DNA from: Sipunculus nudus
Taxonomy: Eukaryota > Annelida > Sipuncula > Golfingiida > Sipunculidae
Assembly: GCA_026874595.1 (NCBI GenBank)
Contig: CM049307.1
Location: forward strand, 49,877,178-49,941,177
Direction of reading: 5' to 3'
DNA: 64,000 bases
Positions 25,101 to 36,133 of the stretch are shown in pieces. The notes beneath the pieces are model-generated. The model was not told the origin of the DNA. It did no database searches and saw only the letters and a program-made list of their open reading frames with translations. Each line of letters begins with the position of its first letter. The stretch's first letter is position 1. The position numbers and the translations under genes were made by a program.

Positions 25101-28100
25101 TTAGTTGGAAGCAGCCATACGGTGCCCTGAGGATCATGTTTTCTCTACATCAGCCATATAGAGGACCATTCAGGACATGTTTTCTCACGAAAACATATTT
25201 CGTCACAGCGAAAGTATCGGTCGAGGAGGGTAACATAATGAGGACTTTACATATCAATGAAAACAACAACTCCAGTGGGAGCAGAGAAATTTGCCTCGAT
25301 TCCATGGGAGAGGCTTTGACAGTTTATGTAGAAGCTGTGACAAAACCCGAGTCATTTGCGATTGGAAGTATAGTGATAGAATACGATACTGAAAGGAGTT
25401 ACCGCATGCTTGCTCATAATGATATATATGGTAAGTTTTTTAAATTTATTTGAAAAAAAAATGGCATTTTTTATTGTCATCATATATACGGTGGTTGGCT
25501 TCATATTCGCAAGGTTGGAATTTTACAATTTTTTTTTTGTGTGTTTTGTGACCTTTCCCTATTTGCGATCCCATTGGGATCTTATTCTTAGTGTAAAAAT
25601 TACATATTTTTTCCATAAATTTGATCATAACCAGATATTTGTCTTCACTTGATTAACTTATTGCAGTATATATCATTTGCATATGGTCATCACAATTTGA
25701 ATACCAATAAATTGTGTGGTTCAGTTTGAACAGTAAGATCATAATGTGTATGTATATTTAATATTCTGGAAATGACCTTGGGAATTAAGGTATTGTTCAT
25801 TTCCACTCAAAAGGAGGCTCCGAACTAAATAGGAAGGGAAGATAACATGAAAACGTTTTCATTTTATTATCATAATGATCAGCTCAATTTGAACAGAATC
25901 CTGGCACTGTTATTTCCTTTGTCATAAGGTGGAGTAACACATCTACAAAAAGATGTTCCTAATTTGAAAAGTCCACATATAAAAAGTTTACCCAGTGCAT
26001 CTATGGAATGCGGACAGAATATATGGTTGCATGGCGTCATGTGCTGCATGATAGTCATGAACTTGGCGCCAGGTCACTGTATACACTGATGTGAAATTCC
26101 ACAGATGCAGTAAATAACTCAGTATCCAATGCCAATGCTGTGCATCACTTTTACACCATGCCCCCTCACCGCTGTTATCTTTATACACTTGAGAGGTTAA
26201 TGGTTTTGTCCTTGCTGATGACGTACACTGACTGTTTAATTTACACAAGTTTTTTTTTTACTCGTAGCTAGTCTTAGGCCATAAATAAAAAAATTTTATC
26301 GTTCCACCCAATTGCTGCTCCCTTTTTCAATAGATCAGTTTTTTTTTGCAAATTAAAACAAGGTCCTTGGTTACATGTTGATGATTTTTGCAATGACACA
26401 AATTTCTAAAAAAAAAAGAATCCTTAAAGGTTTGGAAAATTAGCTGATAAAATTGTGTTGAAGCATATTTTGGTCTTTCATGAATAGCTGGCAAAACACT
26501 ACATTTGTGTGTCAACAGGATAAATTTTTTTTTTTGTTCTCAGAGTCTGCAGAACAAAATTCTTTTGTGTGGCCTTATTTTGTTTAACCACTACTAGTAG
26601 GAATCTCAAGTGTTTGTACTCGGTAAAAGCCTGGGAGTATCCCATAATCCTGCTTCTGCTCTGAGATGAAAGTTTTCCAAAGACAACTTTTTCAAAGTGA
26701 GAATGCTACAATTGCATTTTCTTTAATTTTTTTCAGTTTTGCATTTATTTAACTAAAATATCCTGGATTTTAACTGTTAACCATCAAGGATGGTTTAGAA
26801 ACTAAAAAAACTTAAAGGAAGGAAATGAACATTCTTATCCAATTCGCTCGGAATCATGGTGACTTAAAGTGTTATGGACCTTAAACAAAATGTAAATGGG
26901 GTCTACTACTACTATGGGGATATCCAAGCAAATAGGAGAAGGATACAAGTCATAAAAATATAAAAAAAACTGATTAGGAAGCTAAGATGGAAAAAGAAGT
27001 TGGTAATAAATTTATCACTTCAGTCTTGTTTACTGAAAATTGTGTTCAAATACTTTTTAATGCTACAATTATGGTCAGTGAATAAAAAACACAAAAGGCA
27101 ACACCTGAATTCCAACAAAAATTGGTTCGCATGATGTTTTACAGTTCTAACTATGAAGCTAACTCCAAACATTGCAATGACATGCATTGCTTATTTTGAT
27201 CAGCACATGCCATAACAAAGACATTTTTTACTCTAGGCACAAACTGAGGGAATATTTTGCAAGATTAATTTGTACTCAGCTGAGGTGTGAAATGCTACCT
27301 TTGATGGTACTAGTAACTACCACTGGTGCCATAACCTTCTGATGTAACCTGCTGACACCTCAGACAAAGATCTCAAACAAAACTCTTTACCACCTGTTGT
27401 TTCAGTTGTATATACCAGTAATATACCTTAGGTTGACCAGTGAAACAGACAGAGGTGTGATACATCTCTCTGCCTTCTTGATATCCTCATAACAACCTGC
27501 ATTAATAGTGTGATGCAGTGAGGACAAATTAAAACATAGACCTGATATTAACTTCATGTCATACCTTGACCCTTCCAGAGATGTCAAATTCTGGTAGGCC
27601 TAAATGTAGATAAATTGAAATTTTACCTTTTGAAGAAATTTATTAGGGTATTCAAAATTTATTCAATTGAATTGAGTTGTGGCTGGCTTTGAAGTTAATC
27701 AAGGATACCAGTTCAATTATTGAATGTTAACTAAAATATTTGTTATTTGCAATCATAAAACTTCATTTGAGACTATTTTATCAGTACTTATAGTCCTGAT
27801 GTAACTAATAAAAGTTAAAATTGTCTGGGTTATTAAGTTTGCCTTGATATATCCAAAGTGAGACACAATCTGATTTGTGACATTTCTCAAGCAATGCACA
27901 CCACTTATAATCCCAAAGGCCTGTACCATCTGTTTAAGCACTGGGTATTGTATTAATATTTTTATATGCCTGTCATATGACCAGAGTATTATGGTAAACC
28001 CACTGTCTTTCCTTCCGTCCATCCATTAATTTTTAGTGTCACCACGATAATTACTGGGGCTTGAAGGATTTTCACAAAACTCTCTGTAACTACTTACAAA

Positions 28101-31100
28101 AAGATTATCTCCCCCGAGTTCTGTTGTGGGCAACATCTTATAACTTATGAAATATACGAAGCATTTTGGTAAAACTCATCAGAAATGTTAATCAGTAAAA
28201 TATCTTGCCTAAGTTCAGTTTCTAGCGAAATCCATGCATATTTAATGAGGTCAGAGATCACTACACTTTGTAGGCACTTTGATGACTTACCAAAAATTCT
28301 ATGGATTTTCATGAAACTCATTATACATATTTACCAAAAGAGTTTCTCAAATGAATATTCTTCTCATCAAAATCACACACATTTAATGAGATCTGAGGTC
28401 ACCAGATACACGACGGGCGCATTATGTACGTTTGCGGTGCTCTTGTTGTATAATTCAAAATATATAGAACACAAACAGGTATTTTAGCCATTATGTACGT
28501 TTGCGGTGCTCTTGTTGTATAATTCAAAATATATAGAACACAAACAGGTATTTTAGCCAAAGACTGAGTTTAGGTGCCAACTGACTACTCAAGGGTTATT
28601 TATTTATATGAATAAACATGCTAGCAGTAGAGCTTAAGATATCCCTTTAGAATTGTAAGATTAGTTGAAAAGACCTACAAGTGGTGCATTAACATTAACA
28701 AGGATCCTTTGCTCATTATTTATAGCAGAATATTTCCTCTCCAAAATCAGAACACTTCCATGTATATGTTCTCCTTTATGGGATTAGCATTAATCCAAGG
28801 ATTAGGCTAAGTAAGCTGCAGTGTACCTTTGATAAATCCTTGTAAATTAGTATATGTGACTTCAGACAAGAACTGTTTGTATCACCATGGTGGCATGTGG
28901 TATAATTTATCAAACTTGCCAAAAATAACATTTTTCATTCTAAATAGAACTTAGTATATATTGTTATGGAGTGAGAAAGGGTGTATACGTGACTTAACAC
29001 ATATTTAAAGGAATATTTCAATATTTCATTAATTAAGATCTAAAATCATTCAGAAACAATAAAAATCAATCTTAGTTTCAGTCTGTTCTGATATTCAGAC
29101 AGAGCCAAAGAATTATTAATGTTCATCAGATGACCAAGTATCTAATGGTAATTCAGTATGTTTGTAGAGCCTTATTGTACTCTCACAAATTAGCTCTAAA
29201 TTGGTTTCTATGATGAGGCAGGCAGATTATGTTTATACGAGTTTGGAAATAGCAGTGTAGGTCAGTCTATAACTGGATGTATGTCAGGTCAGACTTGGGA
29301 TTTTTGGGTCTGCAGATATCTTCTCTGCTGGCTTGGCTTCTTTTCTTCCTGGAGTCATGGTATGGAAGGTGATGCAGAAGACAGCGGTAGAACTGCAAAT
29401 CTGCTTCTAGTAGTTGCAGGAACATAGCGAGGAACTTGTTGTGAGATAACACACAGTGCACGTGGTATGGCCAGTAGTATTGTTGACATAGGCCCGAAGC
29501 TGGCTTGTCCCGATATTGATTTTTTTGGTGTGGCTGGTCCGAAACAATGATGATCTCAGATTGAGATATCACAGCACTTTTTCTGGCGAAAAATGTCATT
29601 TTTGCAACTTGAAGTCACGGTTAAAGCAATATGCTGATTACAGTGTCCTTTTGGTTTAAAGATACAGAGAAAGTCTTTGATCTTCTCAAGCAGAGCACTG
29701 AGAAACTGCAGCCAAGTTAAAGTTTGAAGAGAGAGTTCTTAGCAAAGTTTGATACCTTCAGCAGCAGAGATGACTTTCTTGATGTTAGGCTGTGATCCGG
29801 TACCTGGGTTGTAGTTCCATTAATGCATGGGTTGGTAGACCAGTCAATGGCATCTGTGGCAGCAAGAGGGGGATCTTCTGTCTTCACTCCAGCTGGCAGC
29901 ATTGTCGGTTTTTCTGGTGCTGATGTGCTGGAAGTGAATCCCGGTCCATCAACCAAAATGATACAAGACCAGGTCTCCACCATAATGATACAAATGGGGG
30001 GTCGGGGATGTCCCCACATGTATCACATACGGTTGCTGATGCGCGTGGCAGACAGTGTTCCAAGACCAGTTTGATGACAGAAGCCTTTATTCAATAGCAA
30101 GCGGTCTGGGACAGTCTCTCTCTCTGAGAGAGCCGCCCAGCCTCCCTGAATCTCTCTCTCTCAGCGCGCACTACAGATAGTTTTGTTACACAGCTTTCAC
30201 GTGACATATGAGACATTCATATCCATATTTCTGCATTTCGTCATAAAAGCTAAACCTTATTGGATGACTCAAAGTAGGTCACAATTACATCAGAGTTATA
30301 AGTGTTCCTCCTACCTTTCGTGAGATCTGATTGGACGAAAGTTCTATGGAAAATCCCAAGTCTGACCTGACATACATCCAGTTATAGACTGACCTACACT
30401 GCTATTTCCAAACTCGTATAAACATAATCTGCCTGCCTCATCATAGAAACCAATTTAGAGCTAATTTGTGAGAGTACAATAAGGCTCTACAAACATACTG
30501 AATTACCATTAGATACTTGGTCATCTGATGAACATTAATAATTCTTTGGCTCTGTCTGAATATCAGAACAGACTGAAACTAAGATTGATTTTTATTGTTT
30601 CTGAATGATTTTAGATCTTAATTAATGAAATATTGAAATATTCCTTTAAATATGTGTTAAGTCACGTATACACCCTTTCTCACTCCATAACAATATAAAT
30701 CAAGATGTTTTAGGAGGTTTTTTTCTACATTTAAAGGTAAAAAAATCTTGTAACTTGAGAAATATGGCCACATCATTAATGGAAAATTAAATTTAGAAAA
30801 TGGAATATACATAAAGTGTAATAAATCAGATATGTGTTAGTTATTCAGCTGTAGTAAGAGTCCTTCATAATTTTGTCACTATTGCAGTTTAACTTATTTG
30901 CTTTTCCATGTTAGCTGAAGAGTGTTTTGTGTTGTATTTCCTGTAATTGCACATTTAAACATAAATATGATGTCATCCTGGTGTTCTACCAGGATACATG
31001 AAGTCAGCTCTAATGATAAAGAGCAAGCTGCGTGACTTGATACAGATAGCTTTTTATCAGTTCCTTATCAGCTTTGTTTATTCAAGAACTACATCTTTGT

Positions 31101-33931
31101 CTACATTTACATAGAATACATCACATAGAATACATGGAGTACAAATACATATTTTGTGCATGATAGGGGATAAAAGAGTAAGCTTTATATTTTAGTTTTA
31201 AATCACCATGTTTAAGTCAACTAAATTTGAAATTATGTCAATTTGTGGGTTAATTGTCACTAGAAGTAAAGTATCAGATTTGGCATTTAAAATGTAACCA
31301 TTCATGTGAGTGTTATTAATATTATAAGGCTAGTCCAAAATGATGCTTTCTTTACAGTGGAACCTGTCTGAAAAGCCACCTGTCTTATAAGACCACCTGT
31401 CTATTAAGACCACCCTTGGGTGAACCAAAAGCATTCACATTGGTTTTAACTGACCTGTCTAATAAGATACCACTATTTGCCAGTCCCATGGGTGGTCTCA
31501 TACACAGGTTTCACTGTATTTGAATAAGAGATAGTTACTTCCCAAATGCAGCAGGTCAATCCAGATGCAAACCATCTGATTTGACAAAAAAAAGTATAAT
31601 AATTAACTGTTTGTAAGACTGCAGCTTGCTGTATTTTACAGATCACATACTGATCTATGAGATCAGTGATGTAAATACACAGTGTTTGCTTTGGCTTGAG
31701 AAGTGAATATGTGACAGTTCACATGAATATTGTAATTAATACTACTTATCTTTTATTGTTTATTAGATTTGGTTACTTCCTCTAACAGGCAGAACATGCT
31801 GAATACACTTTACTATCTAATTCAGCAAGAAAAATCTACGTGACCATTAACATGAATATTGTAAATAATGTATTCTTTATTGTTTATTTAATAATTACTT
31901 CCTTTATTTTTACATATCAGATTGATTTTTCCCTTATATTAACCATGGTTTTACATCTGCCTATATACTTTTCAATTTGATTATTTATGTGGGAATATAC
32001 TTTTTAATTTATTATTATTTAAAGATTATTAATATACACATTAGTCAAATGAATACAGTAATCAAAATAAGGGTTAATAATCTATTATGTTATAATGTGT
32101 ATGGGCTCCAGCTGTAACTGCATGGTCACCAAGGACACATGCAAAATTCAATTTAGCTGAATTCAGGTAGCACACATACCACAATTTGTATGCCTTGTAA
32201 GAAACTACAGAAGTATTATTAATACATTAAGACAGATCTTATGTTACCTGGATTTCAAATTTGACTGTGACATGTACACCATAGGCTACCTGACTGTGTT
32301 ACGGGCTGCATTAAAGCCAGCGGTGACACATCATATTTCTAGTTTTCTGCCTCGGTAGCCAAATATAAAAGCAATAGTTTTCTGGCTTGCCATTAATGTT
32401 ATGTACATTTGTTCCAGAATGTCGGCCCTGTAGTCGGAGGGAGCTTTTGACAGCGGTGTGCACCAGTGATTATGGTAAGTATTGCGTGTGTGCAATCTTG
32501 CGCACCTTTTCTCCTCACTACATGTTTTGCACATGTGACACACAAGGGTGGACCCCCTGAACAGGCACATAGTTATTGTCCCATGCAGCTACAATGCATT
32601 ATGATGCAGTTGGCGATATGTGTGTGCAAAACAGCCCAGCTGCATCCTTCACCATGCTGTACTTGCCAAGGATGCCGTAATCATAGGTTGTAGACTGGTA
32701 ACTGCTGGTTGACTTGTGACCTGCCTTGCTCATCACTGAAAACTCTATACTTTTTGGTTTATGAAAGGGTCACTTATGTTCAACAAGATTTGAGGCTGTT
32801 TGAGTACATCTTTTCTCATGTTGACAGCTCCATTCATTTTATAAAAAAAAAGTCATCTTTATATTTAAATAAGCATAACAATGTGTATGGTAAAAGTGTC
32901 CAAAATCAATCTTCTCACTTTTTGTTGAAAATATGAAAACTTGTGATAGTATCTATTTATTTTTTTTTTAACTTTTCATAGAAGTCTTAGTATTTATTAT
33001 AAAATTACACCAATATATAGTTTTATTGGTCATGAATAAAATATAACAAGATGTGCCAAATAATAAAACAAATATCCTGGAAACCAAAATTCAGGTAGCA
33101 CATGCAGATATTATGTTTTTTTGCATTACCTATCCCATTTGACTTATATTTCAGTCAAGTTTTGGGGAATGTATTCACAGGATGACTGTTAACACAGAAA
33201 TTTGACTTGATAGATCTGAGCTCTGATTGGTTAATTCTTAACCATGGCAGTACATATGATGCATTTATCGCATAGAGATTACAACATCACCTGACTTGTG
33301 GTTTGATTAATACAGTTCCTGACTGAGAAGATATTCCATTTGTCAGTTTCTGTATTAATTGCCTTATCTAAAATATAAGGCCAAAAAAAATAAGGTTTGG
33401 TTCTCAGGCACTTTTTTTCGGAAATCAATACGGGTGGGCGTTTTTTTTTTATTTTTAATTTTTTTGTATGTTTCGAAAAAAATGTCAAATGATAAGAGAA
33501 AAACATGATAATAACAGATTTATTTTGCTTGCTAATCAAGGCAGTACGTAACAAAGGAAATTTTATCAAATTTGTATGATTTTATCTTCTTAAGAGAAAT
33601 GTTCGAGCTCAAATTTGGTAAGTCTCTATTGAAAATCATAATAAAAATATTTGATGCAGGGTTTTAAAATTGATGCCGGCAGTGCCTGAGAACCATACCT
33701 TTTATTTTTTTTTGGCCTGAAGGTTATATTTTCATACACAGTTAAGTAATTGTTTTATATAATATAATATAGGTATGATAACATACATCTAATGTAAATA
33801 GACAGTTCAGAATTTTTGTATATAAATATCCTTTATGAAAGAGTTATTATTAATTAATCAGCAGTGTTTATTCATGAGCCTTTTTGTTGTGTTAATGTCC
33901 TGTTTGTCACTGTTCTGGCTTATATATATCA

Positions 33932-33979
<48 letters not shown>

Positions 33980-36133
33980 CTTCATATAGCAGGGCCATGG
34001 ATTGTTGACATTACTTTGCTTGCAAGATCCGTTATATATTTTTCAGAATTTATAATGATTTATATATTTATTTATGGTATAAGAGAGATGATTTATACTT
34101 TTGGTATGTGTATGGTTGAAAAAAAGGGAATATTAATTACTTCCACTATACAGCAGATAGATGAGTTAATTAATGTTTTTGGAAACCTTATGACATCTTA
34201 GCTGATAATTAACAATTATTTAAGCTTTTCATGATATATGAGATTACCATAAAACAGTTAGTCAGTGAATCAGTAATGATAATCATCATTAAAATTATGC
34301 GTGGTAATGAGATATATACCATAACAGCTGAGATGGTGAATGAGTAATTATCAGTGATTAATATATCAGTGGAAACGTGAATACAGGACCACAGATGGTG
34401 TCCTATGTTCAAGTATGCCCAGAACTGTCCAAGTACCATAATTAACTCTTCAAAGGATATTAATTAAGGTGCTTATGTAAGGTAAACAGAAATGTCAGTC
34501 CAACACAGGAAGTCAATTAATCACAGCCTAAGCATCTCACTCAGTTTACTGGAGTGTGCATCTGCTCCAGATGAGGGATGCTATCATACCCTAACATCCA
34601 GCAATTATTGGTTGCATGGGCATTTGCTCATCATAATCATTATGCTACTCACTGAAAGGAAGTCACGGTATCATTAGTTTGTAGATGGAGTCAGAGCCAT
34701 TCAGATGTAAAATAGCCCCCTTCATCGCTTAGGTAATTGCTGAGATGTTTAAGATGGTTTTGTTAACATATATAAAGGAAGGTTGCTTCCCACAGTGTTG
34801 GCTTTAGGAACTTAATATTTATAAAGAATTTGCCATGGTATGTCACTAACAGATCTGATATTATCAACAAGCAGAAGACAAACATAGTTGTAAATGAACT
34901 CCAGCTGCATCTCAAGATTCAATTGAGAGAATTTCAGTGGTGCAGAAAAGATGATGACTCTATCAAAGGCTTTGTTGTAGTCAATTGAACAAGCGAGCTT
35001 CACAAATAAAGGATTATTTGAGGCATGAGGTTTCTACGGCTTTGTACTCGGAAGGGTTCCTTAGAAGTCCTGTCAAGTTGGCCGAAATCATCAGGGCTAT
35101 TAGATTTCCTAAATAGCTTTTGATGCATCCAGGCTTGAAAAATGCTTATGAAATTATATTTCATAGCTTTGATGAAGAAAATGCTGACAGAGATGTTGGA
35201 ATATCAAATATTGATGGTTTACCAGTGGGCTTACCTTTTTCTCTAAACTCTTTTGTATTAAATGTTTTTGATTTTGAAGAAATATTGAACACAAATTAGT
35301 TAGAACATCATGCATCTGAACATTGGTAAACTTGCTTCTATTCAAACTGTTAATCCTTAGTAGGTATTTTTATGTTTCTGTTGTTCCTCCTATTGTAGCA
35401 TTTATAATTTCATTATCTTATTCTCTCAGGATATGTGGTTGTTCCATTGTATGTATACTTGAAATACCAAATCATATCATATTCTATATATATTTTTTTA
35501 ATTAAAATTTGAGGGTGCTAGTTTCTGATAAGCAGAATATCATCTTATGTCTCGTGTTGCTTTATCTTGACAACTAGTGTTCAGTTCATGCTCATCCATA
35601 TGTTTGTCACATCATCAGAGATTTACATTCAGTGTCGCAATAAAATATGCTGAAGGAAGTCTATGATGTTTAGTATTTATATAGTACTTATTGTTTCATT
35701 CAATTGGGAGTGACACGTATAGTCCATGACATATTCCTTACTTCATGTTCCTAATAATCTTTTCCCTTCCTTTGCAGTTGCCACTGGAAGCATCCTCACC
35801 ATCCATAACAACAAGGATCTGCAAGAAACCAGTGTGATGTTAAATGTGGACAAGGTTTACCGTCAAAAACACAAAGTCTTTAAAAGAAAAGTCCTAAAAT
35901 ATAATAGCTATTTACAGCCAGAAAGCATAGAGGCTGAATCCCAGCCTCTATTCAGGGGGTCCATTGTGGCACCACTCCGCTGTAAAGTCCAGTATGATGA
36001 AGGAATGTTCTTATTTACTGGAAAAATACGACTAGGAAGGGCACGGCTGGGATGTGCCCCAAATTTAGATGAATTTCAAGAATTATGGGAAAAAGCAGTA
36101 AAAAATTCTGAGAATTTTTGTCAGCTTGACTGA
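16006..36133 (+). CDS. METRNL: Meteorin-like secreted protein, complete gene of four coding exons
   Basis: CDS is join(16006-16127, 25042-25430, 32418-32474, 35778-36133), 924 nt, 307 residues plus TGA. Every border is AG|exon|GT, and the donors after exons 1, 2 and 3 all read GTAAGT. Phases agree: W41, E171 and V190 are split codons. Recognition rests on Meteorin-family landmarks: CSW near the mature N-terminus, WKQPYGAL (63-70), ECRPC (171-175), AVCTSDYVATGSI (183-195), KVYRQK (215-220) and FLFTGKIRLGRARLGCAP (267-284). Length is close to human METRNL (about 311). Residues 1 to about 25-28 form a hydrophobic signal peptide. The ten mature cysteines are 36, 56, 87, 125, 172, 175, 185, 258, 282 and 304, a number compatible with five disulfides. 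One N-glycosylation sequon is at N117. Vertebrate members are secreted neurotrophic or cytokine-like factors; METRNL has been reported to signal through KIT. The invertebrate role is unknown. METRN versus METRNL orthology cannot be settled by eye, so the symbol is a family label. Confidence 0.93.
17229..17244 (+). promoter_or_regulatory. CTCF-like motif in intron 1
   Basis: ACACTAGGTGGCGCTG fits the CTCF core consensus at nearly every position, in the same orientation as the upstream partial site at 6141. One of the few CpG-containing words in this part of the intron. Confidence 0.35.
18290..18358 (-). repeat. tRNA-derived SINE head (degenerate) in intron 1
   Basis: The minus strand reads TGGTCTAAGGGGATAGCC then GAGTTCAATTCTC (18297-18309) at the spacing of tRNA A and B boxes. 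The non-tRNA body would extend leftward to about 18.1 kb. The box sequences are altered and no tRNA structure is intact. Confidence 0.42.
20271..20360. repeat. Direct repeat, copy A (intron 1)
   Basis: About 90 bp starting AGTCTCAGCAATATA and ending CACCCTTCTTCAA, matched with few differences by 20886-20976, 615 bp downstream. Confidence 0.85.
20886..20999. repeat. Direct repeat, copy B, with a hairpin at its end
   Basis: Copy of 20271-20360. Unlike copy A it continues into AGCACCCTTCTTCAAGGGTG, a hairpin, and an outer pair ATGTATTAGC / GCTAATACAT. Confidence 0.8.
25042..25430 (+). CDS. METRNL: Meteorin-like exon 2 (N-terminal domain)
   Basis: Encodes the end of W41, residues 42-170 and the first base of E171. 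The acceptor is TATTTTACAG before 25042; the donor GTAAGT starts at 25431. It carries cysteines 56, 87 and 125 and the family motif SWKQPYGAL, equivalent to the 'EWMYPTGAL' stretch of vertebrate proteins. Structural work on Meteorin, as I recall it, places a CUB-like fold here. The open frame continues upstream to an ATG at 24983, but that part lies before the acceptor, is AT-rich and has no family similarity, so it is intron. The exon is visibly richer in CpG than the introns on both sides. Confidence 0.94.
27960..28560 (+). repeat. Dispersed-repeat-like segment ending in a 69-bp tandem duplication
   Basis: Runs from 'cttccttccgtccatccat' through 'gaaggattttcacaaaactc' and a second 'gattttcatgaaactc' to 'cgacgggcgcattatgtacg'. 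This resembles a repeat type I know from mollusc genomes. The final part is present twice in exact tandem: 28421-28489 and 28490-28558. Confidence 0.5.
28962..30692 (-). mobile_element. LTR-retrotransposon derivative with 343-bp inverted ends
   Basis: The left end (28962-29304) and right end (30350-30692) are reverse complements of equal length. I saw no mismatch along the full length. Outer termini read TGTTATGG..CCATAACA, flanked by ATAT on both sides (28958-28961 and 30693-30696), a plausible but low-complexity 4-bp target duplication. On the minus strand the right side continues as a complete LTR-like unit (30692 to 30019) with TG..CA ends and AATAAA at 30086-30091 (minus strand). A leader and short open frames follow on the minus strand. 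One frame, beginning near 29350 (MTPGRKEAKPAEKIS), could be a gag start. The inner sequence then joins an inverted copy of the LTR's first 343 bp. The arms' identity suggests a recent event. A DNA transposon with long terminal inverted repeats is the alternative. Confidence 0.65.
30019..30692 (-). repeat. Putative long terminal repeat (674 bp, minus orientation)
   Basis: Read on the minus strand it begins TGTTATGG and ends GATACA, giving the usual TG..CA termini. It contains a GA-rich stretch at about 30118-30165 and a polyadenylation signal at 30086-30091 followed by about 65 bp to the end. A TGG triplet follows within a few bases on the minus strand, where a primer-binding site would start, but I could not match a tRNA. 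Confidence 0.5.
31355..31516. mobile_element. Short MITE, mariner/pogo-like (TA target duplication)
   Basis: 162 bp with terminal inverted repeats CAGTGGAACCTGT (left) and CAGTGAAACCTGT (right, complemented), flanked by TA on both sides (31353-31354 and 31517-31518). Internal 'agaccacctgtct' motifs recur in both orientations. Terminal sequence and TA duplication fit non-autonomous Tc1/mariner-pogo elements. It has no coding capacity. It lies in intron 2. Confidence 0.7.
32418..32474 (+). CDS. METRNL: Meteorin-like exon 3 (57-nt short exon)
   Basis: A very short exon: two bases completing E171, then residues 172-189 (CRPCSRRELLTAVCTSDY) and the first base of V190. The acceptor is GTTCCAG ending at 32417; the donor GTAAGT starts at 32475. 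It supplies three of the ten cysteines (172, 175, 185) and matches the vertebrate 'CRPCSDTEVLLAVCTSDF' linker almost residue for residue. Without it exons 2 and 4 would lack this conserved stretch. It lengthens the product by exactly 19 residues, so skipping it would keep the frame. Confidence 0.92.
33379..33717. mobile_element. GGCC-ended MITE, copy 1 (PIF/Harbinger-like)
   Basis: 339 bp. Left terminus GGCCAAAAAAAATAAGG, then GGTTCTCAGGCAC at about 33399-33411. The right end is the inverted counterpart, GTGCCTGAGAACC at 33682-33694 and TTTTTTGGCC at the edge. Flanks TAA (33376-33378) and TGA (33718-33720) are a 3-bp duplication with one change. It shares termini and length with the copy at 37620-37962. 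The 3-bp TAA-type duplication is typical of PIF/Harbinger. It is non-coding. Confidence 0.68.
33935..33975. repeat. (AT)n microsatellite in intron 3
   Basis: About 20 AT dinucleotides. Confidence 0.93.
34812..35003 (-). pseudogene. LINE-like reverse transcriptase fragment
   Basis: The minus-strand open frame contains ACSIDYNKAFDRVI, the 'F.DY.KAFDRV' segment found in reverse transcriptases of LINE-type elements, where the second D-containing motif lies downstream. Only about 60 residues are open and the flanking frame is broken by stops. No YxDD motif, endonuclease or tail is visible, so it is a decayed fragment inside intron 3, antisense to the gene. Confidence 0.45.
35778..36133 (+). CDS. 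METRNL: Meteorin-like exon 4 (C-terminal, netrin-like domain) with stop
   Basis: Completes V190 and encodes residues 191-307, ending FCQLD and TGA at 36131-36133. The acceptor has a strong pyrimidine tract (CTTTTCCCTTCCTTTGCAG). Landmarks are DKVYRQKHKVF (214-224), LRCKV (256-260), FLFTGKIRLGRARLGCAP (267-284) and the C-terminal C304, all expected in this order in Meteorin proteins. As I recall, this half adopts an NTR (netrin-like) fold. The open frame extends 5' to an ATG at 35726, but that part lies before the acceptor and is intronic. Confidence 0.95.

Larger units (their letters stand above)
25431..32417 (+). other. Intron 2 of the Meteorin-like gene (7.0 kb)
   Basis: Starts GTAAGT, ends TTCCAG. 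It holds a dispersed repeat with a 69-bp tandem duplication (27960-28560), an LTR-derived element with inverted ends (28962-30692) and a TA-flanked MITE (31355-31516). The rest is AT-rich unique-looking sequence with no supported exon. Confidence 0.87.
32475..35777 (+). other. Intron 3 of the Meteorin-like gene (3.3 kb)
   Basis: Starts GTAAGT, ends TTTGCAG. It contains a GGCC-ended MITE (33379-33717), a TA run (33935-33975) and an antisense reverse-transcriptase fragment (34812-35003). No additional exon is needed: phases of exons 3 and 4 join directly. Confidence 0.88.
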
